Shown here in pieces: positions 27,852 through 40,395 of a DNA stretch of 64,000 nt. The stretch covers positions 62,001 to 126,000 of the forward strand of contig NZ_CAJVAP010000001.1 of NCBI RefSeq assembly GCF_910593785.1, in the 5' to 3' direction. A model generated the notes under the pieces. It was not told where the DNA came from. It saw only the letters and a program-made list of their open reading frames with translations, and ran no database searches. Positions within the stretch are counted from its first letter, which is position 1. Each line of letters starts with the position of its first letter. The DNA is from Leucobacter soli. Its GTDB lineage: Bacteria > Actinomycetota > Actinomycetes > Actinomycetales > Microbacteriaceae. A program made the position numbers and the translations under genes.

Positions 27852-28952
27852 CTAGCCCGCGCGGAAGAAGCGATCCCGGATCTTGCCGAAGAGCCCCTGC
27901 TGGAACTCGCCGAGCGCCGGTGCGGGGTCCTTGCGGTGCGAGGCGAACTGGCGGATGAGCTCCTTCTCGCGCGAGGAGATCTTCGTCGGAGTGACGACCT
28001 GCACCGCGAACTTCAGATCCCCGCGCTGCGTCGAGTGCAGGGCCTGGATGCCGCGCCCGCGCACCGTGATCACGTCCCCCGACTGGGTGCCCGGCGGCAC
28101 GACGACGTGCACGCCGCCATCGAGCCCCTCGACGGTCGTATCAGCGCCCAGGATCGCGTCCGTCATGCTCACCTGCACGGTCGCGAGCAGGTCGTTGCCG
28201 TCGCGGTTGAACACGTCGTGGTGCATCACCCGGAACTGGATGAACAGGTCGCCGTTGGGGCCGCCGCCCGGGCCGACCTCGCCGCCGCCGCGCAGCTGCA
28301 TGCGCGTGCCGGTCTCGATGCCCGAGGGGATGTCGATGGTCTGCGTGCGCCGCTCGCTCACGCGCCCCTTGCCGCCGCACTCGACGCACGGGTGCTCGAT
28401 CACGGTGCCGTAGCCCTGGCAGCTGCCGCAGGCGTGGGTCGTGACCACGTTGCCGAAGAGCGACCGCACCTGGCGCTGCACCTGGCCGGTGCCGCCGCAG
28501 ACGTCGCAGGTGACCGGCGATGTTCCAGGCTGGCAGCAGGAGCCCTGGCAGGTGCCGCAGAGCACCGCGGTGTTCACGACGATCTCCCGCTGCACGCCGA
28601 ACACGACGTCGGCGAGCTCCACGTCGACGCGGATCATGGCGTCGTCGCCGCGCTCCGCGCGCGAACGCGGACCGCGCTGACCGCCGCCGAAACCCTGTCC
28701 GAAGAACGTTTCGAAGATGTCGCCGAAGCCGCCCATCCCGCCGGAGCCGTCGCCGCCGAGGTCGTAGCGCTGGCGCTCGTTCGGGTCGCTCAGCACGTCG
28801 TAGGCGTGCGTGACGCTCTTGAAGCGCTCCGCGGCCTCCTCGCTCGGGTTGACGTCGGGATGCAGCTCGCGGGCCAGGCGCCGGTATGCCTTCTTGATCT
28901 CGTCGAGAGACGCGTCGCGCTCCACCCCGAGGGTCTCGTAATGATCGGCCAC
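27852..28952 (-). CDS. dnaJ: Chaperone DnaJ (HrcA-linked paralogue)
   Basis: DnaJ stimulates DnaK ATPase and holds unfolded proteins. The 366-aa protein has the J domain ([22 protein letters not shown]), a Gly-rich linker, the zinc domain and the C-terminal substrate domain. Of the four zinc repeats three are standard ([24 protein letters not shown]); the first reads CGTCQGSC, with Cys in place of the last Gly. I chose the GTG at 28952 (VADHYETLG) because homologues begin there and AAAGG lies upstream. It follows hrcA by 69 bp and is probably repressed by HrcA. Confidence 0.94.
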   Translation of the reverse strand: MADHYETLGVERDASLDEIKKAYRRLARELHPDVNPSEEAAERFKSVTHAYDVLSDPNERQRYDLGGDGSGGMGGFGDIFETFFGQGFGGGQRGPRSRAERGDDAMIRVDVELADVVFGVQREIVVNTAVLCGTCQGSCCQPGTSPVTCDVCGGTGQVQRQVRSLFGNVVTTHACGSCQGYGTVIEHPCVECGGKGRVSERRTQTIDIPSGIETGTRMQLRGGGEVGPGGGPNGDLFIQFRVMHHDVFNRDGNDLLATVQVSMTDAILGADTTVEGLDGGVHVVVPPGTQSGDVITVRGRGIQALHSTQRGDLKFAVQVVTPTKISSREKELIRQFASHRKDPAPALGEFQQGLFGKIRDRFFRAG

Positions 28953-29021
28953 GAAGGGCTGCCTTTCTCTTCCGGTGGATTCTGAAGTTCTGGGATTCAA
29001 CGGCGATGAACGCCGCCCGGC

Positions 29022-30056
29022 CTATCCGTCGGACAGCAGCTTGCTCAGATAGCTGGCGACCGCCCGCACCGTGGCGATGTTCCCCGCGTAGTCCATGCGC
29101 AGAGGCCCGAGCACGCCGAGGTGCGATTGGCTGTCGCCGTCGTGCTCGTAGCTCGAGGCGATGATGGAGGCGCCCTCGAGTCCGTAGCGCTGGTTCTCTC
29201 GCCCGATAGACGCCGCCACGTCGCGCCCGTCGCTCGCGAGCTCCCCGAGGAGACGCAGCAGGGTGACCTGCTCTTCGATCGCTTCGAGCACGGCGTGGAG
29301 ATCGCCCGAGAACCCGCCCGGCCGCGACAGGTTCGCGGCGCCGGCGATCGCGATGCGTTCGCTCCGGTTGGCCTGCAGCTGCCCCAGGAGGATATCGAGC
29401 ACCCGCCGCACGAGCTCCGTCTCCCCGGGCTGCGCCCAGGTCTCGATCGACTCGGCGAGCTCCGTCGCAAGCACGACCGCCGTCTCGAGGTCGTGACCGA
29501 GCAGTTCGCCGGCGATGCGCTCGCGCAGTCCGTTCACCCAGGCCTCGGTGACCCGGGCGGCCGGGAGGCTCGCGAACTGCTGCTCCACGACGCCGCTGCC
29601 GAGGATCAGCACGCAGAGCACGCGATCCTCCCCCAGAGCCACGAGGTCGATATGCCGCACCTGGGTGCGCTTGAGCGAGGGGTACTGCACGACGGCGACC
29701 TGGTTGGTCAGCTGCGAGAGCACCCGCACCGTGCGCGCCAGCGCCTCGTCGAGGTCGTTCGACTCGCCCAGGAAGCGCTCGATCGCCGAGCGCTGCGCCC
29801 CGGTGAGCGGACGGATCCGCGCCAGCGTGTCCACGTAGAGCCGGTAGCCCTTGTCCGTCGGCACCCGCCCGGAGGAGGTGTGCGGGGCGACGATCAGATC
29901 CTCCTCCTCGAGCTGCGCCATATCGTTGCGGATGGTGGCCGCCGAGACCCCGAATTGGTGGCGGTCGACGATCGTCTTGCTGCCGACCGGTTCGTTCGAG
30001 GCGACGTAGTCGCCGACGATCGCATGCAGCACCGCGAGCCCGCGTCCGGAAACCAT
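29022..30056 (-). CDS. hrcA: Heat-inducible transcription repressor HrcA
   Basis: HrcA binds CIRCE operators and represses chaperone genes, with GroE as a folding partner. The 344-aa protein has the N-terminal winged helix (VSGRGLAVLHAIVGDYVASN, GVSAATIRNDMAQLEEEDLI, HTSSGRVPTDKGYR) and the GAF-like C-terminus ending LGPLRMDYAGNIATVRAV. The ATG at 30056 follows GGGAGGGCGGC. A perfect CIRCE element lies 14 bp upstream, so hrcA-dnaJ is autoregulated. Confidence 0.96.
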   Translation of the reverse strand: MVSGRGLAVLHAIVGDYVASNEPVGSKTIVDRHQFGVSAATIRNDMAQLEEEDLIVAPHTSSGRVPTDKGYRLYVDTLARIRPLTGAQRSAIERFLGESNDLDEALARTVRVLSQLTNQVAVVQYPSLKRTQVRHIDLVALGEDRVLCVLILGSGVVEQQFASLPAARVTEAWVNGLRERIAGELLGHDLETAVVLATELAESIETWAQPGETELVRRVLDILLGQLQANRSERIAIAGAANLSRPGGFSGDLHAVLEAIEEQVTLLRLLGELASDGRDVAASIGRENQRYGLEGASIIASSYEHDGDSQSHLGVLGPLRMDYAGNIATVRAVASYLSKLLSDG

Positions 30057-30069
30057 GCCGCCCTCCCGT

Positions 30070-30096
30070 CTGGCACTCACGAGTATAGAGTGCCAG
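30070..30096. promoter_or_regulatory. CIRCE operator for HrcA
   Basis: CTGGCACTC-N9-GAGTGCCAG is a perfect 9-bp inverted repeat with the canonical 9-bp spacer. On the minus strand the spacer contains TATACT, a good -10 box, so HrcA binding would block the hrcA-dnaJ promoter. It begins one base after the hemW stop codon. Confidence 0.95.
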
Positions 30097-30097
30097 T

Positions 30098-31357
30098 CTA
30101 TCCCAGCAGCCGGTGGACGATGGTGTCGGCCAGGAGGCGCCCGCGAAGCGTCGGAACGACCCGCGGCTCGGATCCTCCCGCCCCGAGCGCGGCCCGGCCG
30201 TCCACGAGTCCCTCGGCGATCAGCTCGGGCACCGCTCGCCGCTCGGACGCGGCGAGCACCTCGAGGGGCAGGCCGTCGGCGATGCGGGTCTCGAGCAGGA
30301 TCCGCTCGGTCCTGCGGGTCTCGGCGTCGAGCACCTCCCGCGCGTGGGCGGGCGAGACGCCGGCGGCGATCCGATCCGCGTAGGCGCGCGGGTGCTTCAC
30401 GTTCCACCAGCGCGTCCCGCCGACGTGGCTGTGCGCGCCCGGGCCGGCCCCCCACCAGTCGGCCCCCTGCCAATAGGCGAGGTTGTGCCGCGAGCGGGTC
30501 GTCGAGGCGCCCCCGAGCACGCCGGCCCGCGACCAGTTGCTGATCTCGTACCAGGCGAACCCCGCCTCGGCGAAGCGCCGATCCGCGAGCTCGTACATCT
30601 CGGCGTGCAGGTCGTCGTCGGGGGCGGCGACCTCGCCCCGGCGGATCTGCGCGGCGAGCTTGGTCCCCGGCTCCACGATCAGCGCGTACGCCGAGAGATG
30701 ATCCGGTTCGCAGGCCAGTGCCGCCTCGATCGACGCGGACCAGTCCTCGAGCGTCTCCCCCGGCGTGCCGTAGATCAGATCGAGGCTCACCTGGAGGCCG
30801 GCATCGCGGGCCCAGCCGACCACGAGCGGCACCCGGTCGGGGCTATGGGTACGGTCGAGGACCGCGAGCGTGCGCGGCACGGACGACTGCATCCCGAAGC
30901 TGACCCGGGTGAACCCGGCGTCCGCGAGTCCGCGCAGGTAGGCCGCGTCCACCGAATCGGGGTTCGCCTCTGTCGTGACCTCCGCACCCGGCGCGAGCCC
31001 CCATTCGTCGCGCACCCTGGAGAGCATCCGGGCGAGGTCGCCCGCGGGCAGCAGCGTCGGCGTGCCGCCGCCGAAGAACACGGTCGAGACCGGACGATCC
31101 GGCAGTCCGGCGCGTCGCAGCACCTCGGCCCCGAAGCCCAGCTCCGCCTCCACCTGTGCGGCGTAGTCCGACCGAGCCGCCCCCGGGCCGAGTTCGCTCG
31201 CCGTGTACGTGTTGAAGTCGCAGTAGCCGCAGCGCACCCGGCAGTAGGGCACGTGGATGTAGACGCCGAAGACCCGCGCATCCGCACCGTCCACGGCGTT
31301 CGGAGGCAGCGAGCCGTCCGGGGGCGCGGGATCCCCGTCGGGCAGCGTGCTGGGCAC
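30098..31357 (-). CDS. hemW: Radical SAM haem chaperone HemW (coproporphyrinogen III oxidase-like)
   Basis: HemW is a radical SAM protein that binds haem and is thought to deliver it; older annotation calls it oxygen-independent coproporphyrinogen oxidase. The 419-aa protein has the CX3CX2C cluster motif in PYCRVRCGYCDFN (Cys39, Cys43, Cys46), FFGGGTPTLLP, and RHNLAYWQGADWWGAGPGAH. I chose the GTG at 31357, 4 bp after the DUF1990 gene ends, with GGGAGACTGAGG upstream. The product lacks the fourth Cys typical of HemN, in keeping with HemW. Confidence 0.9.
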   Translation of the reverse strand: MPSTLPDGDPAPPDGSLPPNAVDGADARVFGVYIHVPYCRVRCGYCDFNTYTASELGPGAARSDYAAQVEAELGFGAEVLRRAGLPDRPVSTVFFGGGTPTLLPAGDLARMLSRVRDEWGLAPGAEVTTEANPDSVDAAYLRGLADAGFTRVSFGMQSSVPRTLAVLDRTHSPDRVPLVVGWARDAGLQVSLDLIYGTPGETLEDWSASIEAALACEPDHLSAYALIVEPGTKLAAQIRRGEVAAPDDDLHAEMYELADRRFAEAGFAWYEISNWSRAGVLGGASTTRSRHNLAYWQGADWWGAGPGAHSHVGGTRWWNVKHPRAYADRIAAGVSPAHAREVLDAETRRTERILLETRIADGLPLEVLAASERRAVPELIAEGLVDGRAALGAGGSEPRVVPTLRGRLLADTIVHRLLG

Positions 31358-31361
31358 CGCC

Positions 31362-32047
31362 TCAGTCTCCCGTCGGGAGCACGCCCGTGACGAGCACATC
31401 GAGCTGCGCCCGCGAGGCCTTCAACGCACGCTTGATCGCCGACTTGCCCTTGCCCGGCAGGCGGCCGCCGGGAGGCGGCCAGAGGAAGCCGCGGGCGATC
31501 GCCCAGACGGTGTCGTCCTCGCGGTGCTCGACGACGAAGCATTCCTCGCCGACCACGTCCTCCTCGTCGGCGGCGCCCCAGGCGAATCCGATCCGTCGCG
31601 GTTCGCTGATCGTGTAGACGACTCGGTAGCGGCGGGGTGCGCGGCCTTCAGGCCAGTGCAGCGTAACCTCGGTGCCCGCGGTGACGAAGGGTTCGCCGTC
31701 AGGGCCGTACTCCATGTCCGGGACGGCGACCGGCTGCGGCGTGCCGCGGTCGTCGAAGGCGATCCCCGAGTACTGCCCGCCGTCGCCCTGCGCGATGTTC
31801 TTGACGCGGATGCCGACTCCGCGCTGCGCCCGCCAGGTCATGACCGCGGTCGATGCGACGAGGAACCGATCGGATCCGCTGCCCAGGCGCACCTCGAGCT
31901 CGTACGGCGTGCTGCCCTCTGGCGGGAAGCGCATCAGGTCGGGCGCCGCGGAAGCGCCGACCGCGGCGTAGACGGCGCCCTGGTCGATGTGGGTGCTGCG
32001 CCGCTGCGGGCCCGCCGCGGCGTCCGGTCCGTCCGACTCGGCGGCGG

Positions 32048-32051
<4 letters not shown>
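31362..32051 (-). CDS. DUF1990 family protein
   Basis: This 229-aa protein matches the DUF1990 pattern: [79 protein letters not shown] and GFLWPP. No function is established for the family. It starts with GTG overlapping the lepA stop by 4 bp and ends 4 bp before hemW, so lepA-DUF1990-hemW form one transcript. Confidence 0.8.
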
Positions 32052-33916
<1,865 letters not shown>

Positions 33917-34010
33917 TGCGAGCTATTCTCTCATGCTCGGCACCCCCTTGCGCTCCATACCGTCGTGCGCCGCGTCCTCGCGCTTCGTTGCCCGAGTCGC
34001 ACCGGGCTGG

Positions 34011-34016
34011 GAGAAT
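34011..34016 (+). promoter_or_regulatory. Candidate -10 box giving a leaderless MOSC mRNA
   Basis: GAGAAT-GACGGG-ATG has the same 6-bp spacing as the other leaderless candidates, but the first -10 base is G instead of T. Confidence 0.4.
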
Positions 34017-34022
34017 GACGGG

Positions 34023-34823
34023 ATGCCGCACGTCGCAGCGCTCTACCGCTACCCGGTCAAGGGGTTCACTCCCGAACCGCTCGACGAACTCGTCGTGCAG
34101 CGCGACGGCCGGATCGCCGGTGATCGCGTGCTCGCATTCCGTTTCGCCGATGCGGCGACTCCCGAGTCCCTCGACGGACTCGACTACTGGCCGAAGTCGA
34201 AGGGGCTGTCGCTGCAGGACTTCCCGGCGCTCGCGGCGCTGCGCCTCAGCTACGACGAGGACTCGCGCAGGGTCCGGATCCTGCACGGCGATGTCGAGCT
34301 CGTCGAGGCGGGGCTCGATCCCGCCGGGCGGCACGACCTCGTCGAGACCATCACCGCCTACGTGCAGGACTCGCCGTGGGCGCCGCGGCTCGCCCGGCCC
34401 GGCCGGCTGCCGCTCGAGCTCGTCGGGGACGGTACGAGCTCCCGATTCCAGGATCGCCCGCGCGGATACGTCACGATCCACGGGCGGAGCAGCGTGACGG
34501 AACTGAACGAGCGCCTCGGCGCCCCGATCGACGACCGACGGTTCCGCTCGAACATCGTCGTCGAGGGCTTCGCCCCGCGTGCCGAGCTCGGCTGGACGGG
34601 CGCCGTGCGCATCGGCGGCGTCGAGTTCATCGGGGAGGGCCCCATCGTGCGCTGCCTCGCCACGCACGCGAACCCCGACACCGGCGAACGCGACGCACGC
34701 GTGCTCACCGCGCTGACACGGGATCTCGGCCTCTCCGAGCCCACGCTTGGGCGGCTCCTCCTGCTCTCGGGCGTGGGCGGCACGATCCGCGTCGGCGACG
34801 AAGTGGTCGTCGACGAGAGCTGA
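34023..34823 (+). CDS. MOSC domain protein
   Basis: This is a 266-aa protein with an N-terminal MOSC_N beta-barrel (ALYRYPVKGFTPEPLDE) and a C-terminal MOSC domain (DDRRFRSNIVVEGFAPRAELGW, VRCLATHANPDTGERDA). The Cys in RCLATHANP corresponds to the conserved molybdenum cofactor-ligand Cys of MOSC and mARC proteins. Possible roles are N-hydroxylated substrate reduction or sulfur transfer; no partner is nearby. It is followed by rpsT and divergent from lepA. Confidence 0.87.
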   Translation: MPHVAALYRYPVKGFTPEPLDELVVQRDGRIAGDRVLAFRFADAATPESLDGLDYWPKSKGLSLQDFPALAALRLSYDEDSRRVRILHGDVELVEAGLDPAGRHDLVETITAYVQDSPWAPRLARPGRLPLELVGDGTSSRFQDRPRGYVTIHGRSSVTELNERLGAPIDDRRFRSNIVVEGFAPRAELGWTGAVRIGGVEFIGEGPIVRCLATHANPDTGERDARVLTALTRDLGLSEPTLGRLLLLSGVGGTIRVGDEVVVDES

Positions 34824-34847
34824 AGCCCGGTTCGGCGAGAGATCTGC

Positions 34848-34853
34848 TAGGCT
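34848..34853 (+). promoter_or_regulatory. Candidate -10 box for rpsT
   Basis: TAGGCT predicts a start near 34860 and a leader of about 100 nt containing the hairpin at 34864-34896. Confidence 0.5.
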
Positions 34854-34863
34854 TATCTCTTGG

Positions 34864-34896
34864 CTTGCGTGTGGATCACACCACACATCCCGCAAG
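34864..34896 (+). promoter_or_regulatory. Hairpin in the rpsT leader
   Basis: CTTGCG/CGCAAG enclose GTGTGG/CCACAC with a 6-nt loop and a 4-nt bulge. It starts within a few bases of the predicted mRNA 5' end. It may act in S20 autoregulation or protect the 5' end; the sequence shows only the fold. Confidence 0.5.
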
Positions 34897-34958
34897 GCGC
34901 CCTCTCTCGCCGAGCGGACAACCCGTCTCAACCTTTACCTCTAAGGACGCAACTCAAC

Positions 34959-35219
34959 GTGGCAAACATCAAGTCGCAGATCAAGCGCATCAAGACCAAC
35001 CAGAAGGCGACCGACCGCAACCGGGCCTACAAGAGCGAGCTCCGCACCGCCGTGCGTCAGACCCGCGAGGCCATCGCCGCCGGCGACAAGTCGCTCGCCG
35101 AGCAGAAGCTGCAGCACGCGTCGAAGAAGCTCGACAAGGCCGTGAGCAAGGGCGTCATCCACAAGAACCAGGCCGCGAACCGCAAGGCGAAGCTCGCCGT
35201 CAAGGTCGCCGCGCTCTAG
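34959..35219 (+). CDS. rpsT: 30S ribosomal protein S20
   Basis: S20 binds 16S rRNA in the body of the 30S subunit. The 86-aa basic helical protein reads [20 protein letters not shown] and continues [17 protein letters not shown] chose the GTG at 34959 because CTAAGGACG precedes it and the length is right; the longer open frame from 34860 is leader. A textbook terminator follows. Confidence 0.96.
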   Translation: MANIKSQIKRIKTNQKATDRNRAYKSELRTAVRQTREAIAAGDKSLAEQKLQHASKKLDKAVSKGVIHKNQAANRKAKLAVKVAAL

Positions 35220-35250
35220 ATCTTTCAGGATCGTATCCGCGCAGGATCGC

Positions 35251-35280
35251 GAAAAAGCCCCGCCTCGGCGGGGCTTTTTC
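35251..35280. terminator. Bidirectional terminator after rpsT
   Basis: GAAAAAGCCCCG with CGGGGCTTTTTC is a perfect 12-bp stem with a 6-nt loop, A-rich on one side and T-rich on the other. It serves rpsT and the convergent thioesterase gene. Confidence 0.9.
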
Positions 35281-35291
35281 TTTGCCTCTGC

Positions 35292-35789
35292 TCAGCTCCG
35301 CCGCAGCACCAGCGGCTCGTCCTGCCAGGGCACGATCGAAGCGCGCCCCTCCGCGGTCAGCCGCACGGGCCTCAGCGTCTCTCCGTCCACGACGACGATC
35401 GTTGTGATCGCGCGGGCGACGACGGTGCGATCCGGCTCCGACCCGTCGATGCTCTCGCCGTCGACAACGGAGTTGTCGAGAATCTCGTAGTGGATCTCGA
35501 GGCTCGAGCCGCCGAGCTTGCCGATCCACAGTTCGACCGTGACCGGTCGTGCCGAATACTCCAGCACGCGCAGGAACTCGATCTGCTGGTTCGCGACGAG
35601 CGTCTTCATGCCGCTTCGGCCGTCGACCCGGAAATGGTGCTCCATGCCGGTGCGCTCGCGGGCCGAGCCCAGCTCGAAGACGCGCACGCGCGCCTCCTCC
35701 AGGTAACGCGCGTATGCGGCGTTGTTGATGTGCGCGTAGGCGTCCTGATCGCCCCAGCGCAGCTCGATGTCGACGTGTACGCGCGCCAC
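35292..35789 (-). CDS. Acyl-CoA thioesterase, hotdog fold (YbgC-like)
   Basis: The 165-aa protein has the 4HBT signature RWGDQDAYAHINNAAYARYLEEAR (split as GDQDAYAHINN at about 13-23), in which Asp and His form the active-site region. The substrate is not evident; related proteins hydrolyse short-chain acyl-CoA thioesters. It begins with GTG 11 bp after ettA, with GAGGCC upstream, so the two are co-transcribed. Confidence 0.85.
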   Translation of the reverse strand: MARVHVDIELRWGDQDAYAHINNAAYARYLEEARVRVFELGSARERTGMEHHFRVDGRSGMKTLVANQQIEFLRVLEYSARPVTVELWIGKLGGSSLEIHYEILDNSVVDGESIDGSEPDRTVVARAITTIVVVDGETLRPVRLTAEGRASIVPWQDEPLVLRRS

Positions 35790-35800
35790 CGGTGCCGGCC

Positions 35801-37480
<1,680 letters not shown>

Positions 37481-37561
37481 GGTTCCCTAACCTACCAGTC
37501 GACGGCCCCTGCCCAGGCGCCGACCTCGCCTCCCGACGGGGGTCGCGCGGTCGGTCGGCCC

Positions 37562-38083
37562 CTACCAGTCGATCGGACGGGTCTCGCCGATCAGGCAGGT
37601 CCGCTGCTTCGGCCCGACGGCGGGTGCGACCTCGACGGCGACCTCCCGGTTCGCGGTGAGCATCTGGCCGATCAGGCACTCCTCGCCTATCCGCACCGAG
37701 ACGAAGATGCTGTCCGCGACGAGATCGGTCGCCGTCCGGTCGAAGCTCACCTGCATGCGCTTCCGTGCGAACCCCGCGTCGACGATCGCGTCGACGATCG
37801 ACCGCCCCTCGACCGGCCCGTCGTCGGCCGCGTAGGCGCGAAGTCTCTGCGAGAAGTAGGGCAGGTTGTCCTCCGCGGTACCGTCCGGATAGAAGACGGC
37901 CTCCTCCTGGGGCTCCTCCGACACGGTACCCGGAGCCGGTTCGGCGACAGGCGACTCGACGCCGAGGAGCGCGCATCCGCTCAGCACCATCACGAGGGCC
38001 GTCATGAGCGTCGTCACGAGCGTCGCCGTGAGCGCTGTTCCGAGCGCTCCGTCAGTGGACCGGAGGGAGCGGAGTTCGGGCAT
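37562..38083 (-). CDS. Putative lipoprotein of unknown function
   Basis: The 173-aa protein has a signal with lipobox VLSGC (Cys37) after a hydrophobic stretch (ALTATLVTTLMTALVMV), then a Pro/Glu-rich linker and a globular region (NLPYFSQRLRAYAADD, FARKRMQVSFDRTATDLVADSIFVSVRIGEECLIG). It resembles lipoproteins common in Microbacteriaceae (DUF6993-like), but I am not sure of the family. The ATG has TACACT six bases upstream, indicating a leaderless mRNA. It lies 81 bp upstream of ettA on the same strand. Confidence 0.75.
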   Translation of the reverse strand: MPELRSLRSTDGALGTALTATLVTTLMTALVMVLSGCALLGVESPVAEPAPGTVSEEPQEEAVFYPDGTAEDNLPYFSQRLRAYAADDGPVEGRSIVDAIVDAGFARKRMQVSFDRTATDLVADSIFVSVRIGEECLIGQMLTANREVAVEVAPAVGPKQRTCLIGETRPIDW

Positions 38084-38089
38084 CGAGCC

Positions 38090-38095
38090 AGTGTA
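38090..38095 (-). promoter_or_regulatory. Candidate -10 box giving a leaderless lipoprotein mRNA
   Basis: TACACT-GGCTCG-ATG, the same spacing as at several other genes in the window. Confidence 0.55.
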
Positions 38096-38240
38096 TCCGG
38101 ATCGGCTCTCGCGATCCTGATGAGCGGTTCGGCAGCCGATTCGGCGTTCACAGCGTCCCGGAACCGACTGATGCGGCGAGTTCTCCACAGATGTCTCCGA
38201 GTGGCCGCGTCGCCCCGACCGTGCCGCGGATCATGGAGAT

Positions 38241-38300
38241 GGGCGGCCCGGCTCCAGGCACGGCGGTCGGGCCGCCCCACACACCTCCGCCACAGGCGGA
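38241..38300 (+). promoter_or_regulatory. Two hairpins in front of the second ssb
   Basis: GGGCGGCCCG (38241-38250) and CGGGCCGCCC (38268-38277) form a perfect 10-bp stem with a 17-nt loop. TCCGCC/GGCGGA (38286-38300) forms a 6-bp stem with a 3-nt loop 10 bp before the ribosome binding site GAGGAG. They could be leader structures for ssb; no promoter is clear. Confidence 0.45.
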
Positions 38301-38322
38301 TCGCATCGAATGAGGAGCACCC

Positions 38323-38841
38323 ATGAACAACCAGATCAGTGTCATCGGAACCATCGCCACGGACCCGAAGTCCATCACGACCAGGTCCGGGGTCACCCTG
38401 TGCACGTTCCGCCTCGCCAGCGGCGAACGCCGCTACGATCGGGCCCAGCAGAAGTGGGTCGACGGCGAGACGAACTGGTTCGGCGTCACAGCCTTCCGGG
38501 CCCTCGCAGATCACGCCGCGGCCTCGTTCCGCAAGGGCGAACGGGTCATCGTCACCGGCCGGTTGCGGGTCAGGCAGTGGGAGAACGACGAGAAGAGCGG
38601 CACTTCCGTCGACATCGAGGCCGAGGCCCTCGGCCACGACCTGCGGTGGGGCGTTTCGAGCTTCGAGAAGCGCTTGGGCGCCGACGGCGGCGCGGATCGA
38701 CCCGAGACCGAGGCTCAGCAGCACTGGGGCGAACCCGCCTCCGACTCTGCCTCCGCATCTGCCTCCGCGTCCGCGTCCGAGGAGGACACGGTCGAAGAGG
38801 GCGAAGTCGGGAGCGGGAGCGGTTTCCTCGCAGCGGCCTGA
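38323..38841 (+). CDS. ssb: Single-stranded DNA-binding protein, paralogue without the standard tail
   Basis: The 172-aa protein has an SSB OB-fold (MNNQISVIGTIATDP, WFGVTAFRALADHAAASF, KGERVIVTGRLRVRQWEND). The C-terminus has a Ser-Ala run and acidic stretch and ends GSGFLAAA, without the DDDIPF tip that recruits partner proteins. It is therefore probably a secondary SSB (SsbB-like, competence or recombination), not the essential one beside rpsF/rpsR, which is not in this window. GAGGAGCACCC supports the start. Confidence 0.85.
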   Translation: MNNQISVIGTIATDPKSITTRSGVTLCTFRLASGERRYDRAQQKWVDGETNWFGVTAFRALADHAAASFRKGERVIVTGRLRVRQWENDEKSGTSVDIEAEALGHDLRWGVSSFEKRLGADGGADRPETEAQQHWGEPASDSASASASASASEEDTVEEGEVGSGSGFLAAA

Positions 38842-38940
38842 GCGGACGCCCGCCGGACGCGTGCGGCGCGTGCCGGGCGGAAGCCCCGCGTGTGCCGGGC
38901 GCATCCCCAGCGCGAACCCCGCGCGCTTCCCGGCGAGAAC

Positions 38941-39489
38941 TCAGTTCGGCAGGAGGTACTCGGCGAACGCCGCGCGCACCCTGTTCACCTTGGGCACCGC
39001 GACCGCGAGGCAGTACCCCTGCGTCGGGTTCTTGGCGAAGAAGTCCTGGTGGGCCTCGGGAGCGGGGTACACCGGGCCGAGCGGTTGGATGGTGGTGACG
39101 ATCTCTCCCGGCCACCACTCCGCCGCGCGGGTGCGGGCGGCCTCGAAGACCTCCCGCTGCGCGTCATCGGCGTAGAACATCGCCGAGCGGTACTGCGTGC
39201 CGACGTCGTGGCCCTGCCGGTTCAACTGCGTCGGGTCGTGCATGGTGAAGAACGCGTCGAGCACCACCTGCTCGGGCAGCGTCTCCGGGTCGAAGGTGAC
39301 CGCCACGGCCTCGGCGTGGCCCGTCCTCCCCGTGCACACCTGCTCGTAGCTGGGATCCGGCACGGTGCCGCCGGTGAAGCAGGAGTGCACGTCCACCACC
39401 CCGCGCAGGGCGCGATAGGCGGCGTCGAGGCACCAGTAGCATCCGCCCGCGAGGACGAAGGTCGTCATTGCCGGGTCCGTGCGCGTCAT
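38941..39489 (-). CDS. msrA: Peptide-methionine (S)-S-oxide reductase MsrA
   Basis: MsrA repairs S-methionine sulfoxide. The 182-aa protein has [14 protein letters not shown], the GCFWG-type motif with catalytic Cys, followed by [12 protein letters not shown] and [18 protein letters not shown]. It overlaps nadE by 4 bp (ATGA), and GAGGAGCGC is the ribosome binding site. An internal Met (MTTFVLAGG) is a possible alternative start. It is the last gene of a two-gene nadE-msrA operon. Confidence 0.93.
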   Translation of the reverse strand: MTRTDPAMTTFVLAGGCYWCLDAAYRALRGVVDVHSCFTGGTVPDPSYEQVCTGRTGHAEAVAVTFDPETLPEQVVLDAFFTMHDPTQLNRQGHDVGTQYRSAMFYADDAQREVFEAARTRAAEWWPGEIVTTIQPLGPVYPAPEAHQDFFAKNPTQGYCLAVAVPKVNRVRAAFAEYLLPN

Positions 39490-40322
39490 GGCCGCGCTCC
39501 TCTCCACCAGTCGTCCGCCGGGGTCACCGGCAGGCGGCGTTTGTGCTCGGTCGTGCGGTACTTCCGCTCGATCTCGGCCGCGGCCTCGGCCGGGACGTCC
39601 TGCCCTTCGAGATAGGCGTCGATCTCGGCGTAGCCGATGCCGAGATTCGCCTCGTCGCTCTGCCCCGGGGTGCCGTCGAGCAGGTCGGCGGTCGGAACCT
39701 TGCGCCAGAGGCGCTCCGGGGCATCCAGATGCTGCAGCAGGGCGGCGCCCTGCCGCTTCGACAGACCCGAGAGCGGGAGGACGTCGGCCGCGCCATCGCC
39801 GAACTTCGTGAAGAAGCCGGTCACCGCCTCGGCGGCGTGATCGGTGCCCACGACGAGCAGCCGGCGATCCCCCGCGATCGCGTACTGGGCGACCATGCGC
39901 ATGCGCGCCTTGACGTTCCCCTTGTTGAAATCGCTCGTCGTCTCCCCCAGCGCCTCCGACACCTCTGCGACGAGCGCATCGACGGCGGACGCGATGTTCA
40001 CCGCCACGGCCTGGTCGGGCCGGATGAAGTCCAGCGCGATCTGCGCATCCTCCTCATCGTGCTGAACCCGGTACGGGAGTCGCACGGCCACGAACTCGGC
40101 ATCCGCGCCCTCGGCGCGGAGCCGCTCGACCGCGAGCTGGCACAGCCGACCGGCCAGCGACGAGTCCTGCCCGCCCGAGATGCCGAGCACGAAACCGCGC
40201 GTCCCGGGGACCGATCGCACGTACTCGACGAGGAAGGCGACCCGCGCCTCCACTTCGGCAGCGGGATCGCGGACCGCTCTGGAACCCAGTGCTTCGATGA
40301 TCTCCCGCTGTACCTCGCGCAT
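39486..40322 (-). CDS. nadE: Ammonia-dependent NAD synthetase
   Basis: NadE amidates nicotinic acid adenine dinucleotide to NAD using ammonia and ATP. The 278-aa single-domain protein has the P-loop [12 protein letters not shown], and [29 protein letters not shown] and [17 protein letters not shown]. There is no glutaminase domain, so it is ammonia-dependent like E. coli NadE. The start has TAGGCT six bases upstream. Confidence 0.95.
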   Translation of the reverse strand: MREVQREIIEALGSRAVRDPAAEVEARVAFLVEYVRSVPGTRGFVLGISGGQDSSLAGRLCQLAVERLRAEGADAEFVAVRLPYRVQHDEEDAQIALDFIRPDQAVAVNIASAVDALVAEVSEALGETTSDFNKGNVKARMRMVAQYAIAGDRRLLVVGTDHAAEAVTGFFTKFGDGAADVLPLSGLSKRQGAALLQHLDAPERLWRKVPTADLLDGTPGQSDEANLGIGYAEIDAYLEGQDVPAEAAAEIERKYRTTEHKRRLPVTPADDWWRGARP

Positions 40323-40328
40323 GCGCCC

Positions 40329-40334
40329 AGCCTA
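40329..40334 (-). promoter_or_regulatory. Candidate -10 box giving a leaderless nadE mRNA
   Basis: TAGGCT-GGGCGC-ATG, identical over 15 bases to the DUF2207 start region at 20208-20222. Confidence 0.55.
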
Positions 40335-40395
40335 CTCTCCGCGTGTTACCGGAACGTGTCGAACGGGAGCGCCTCCCCCGCCCGACCGCGCGCGG

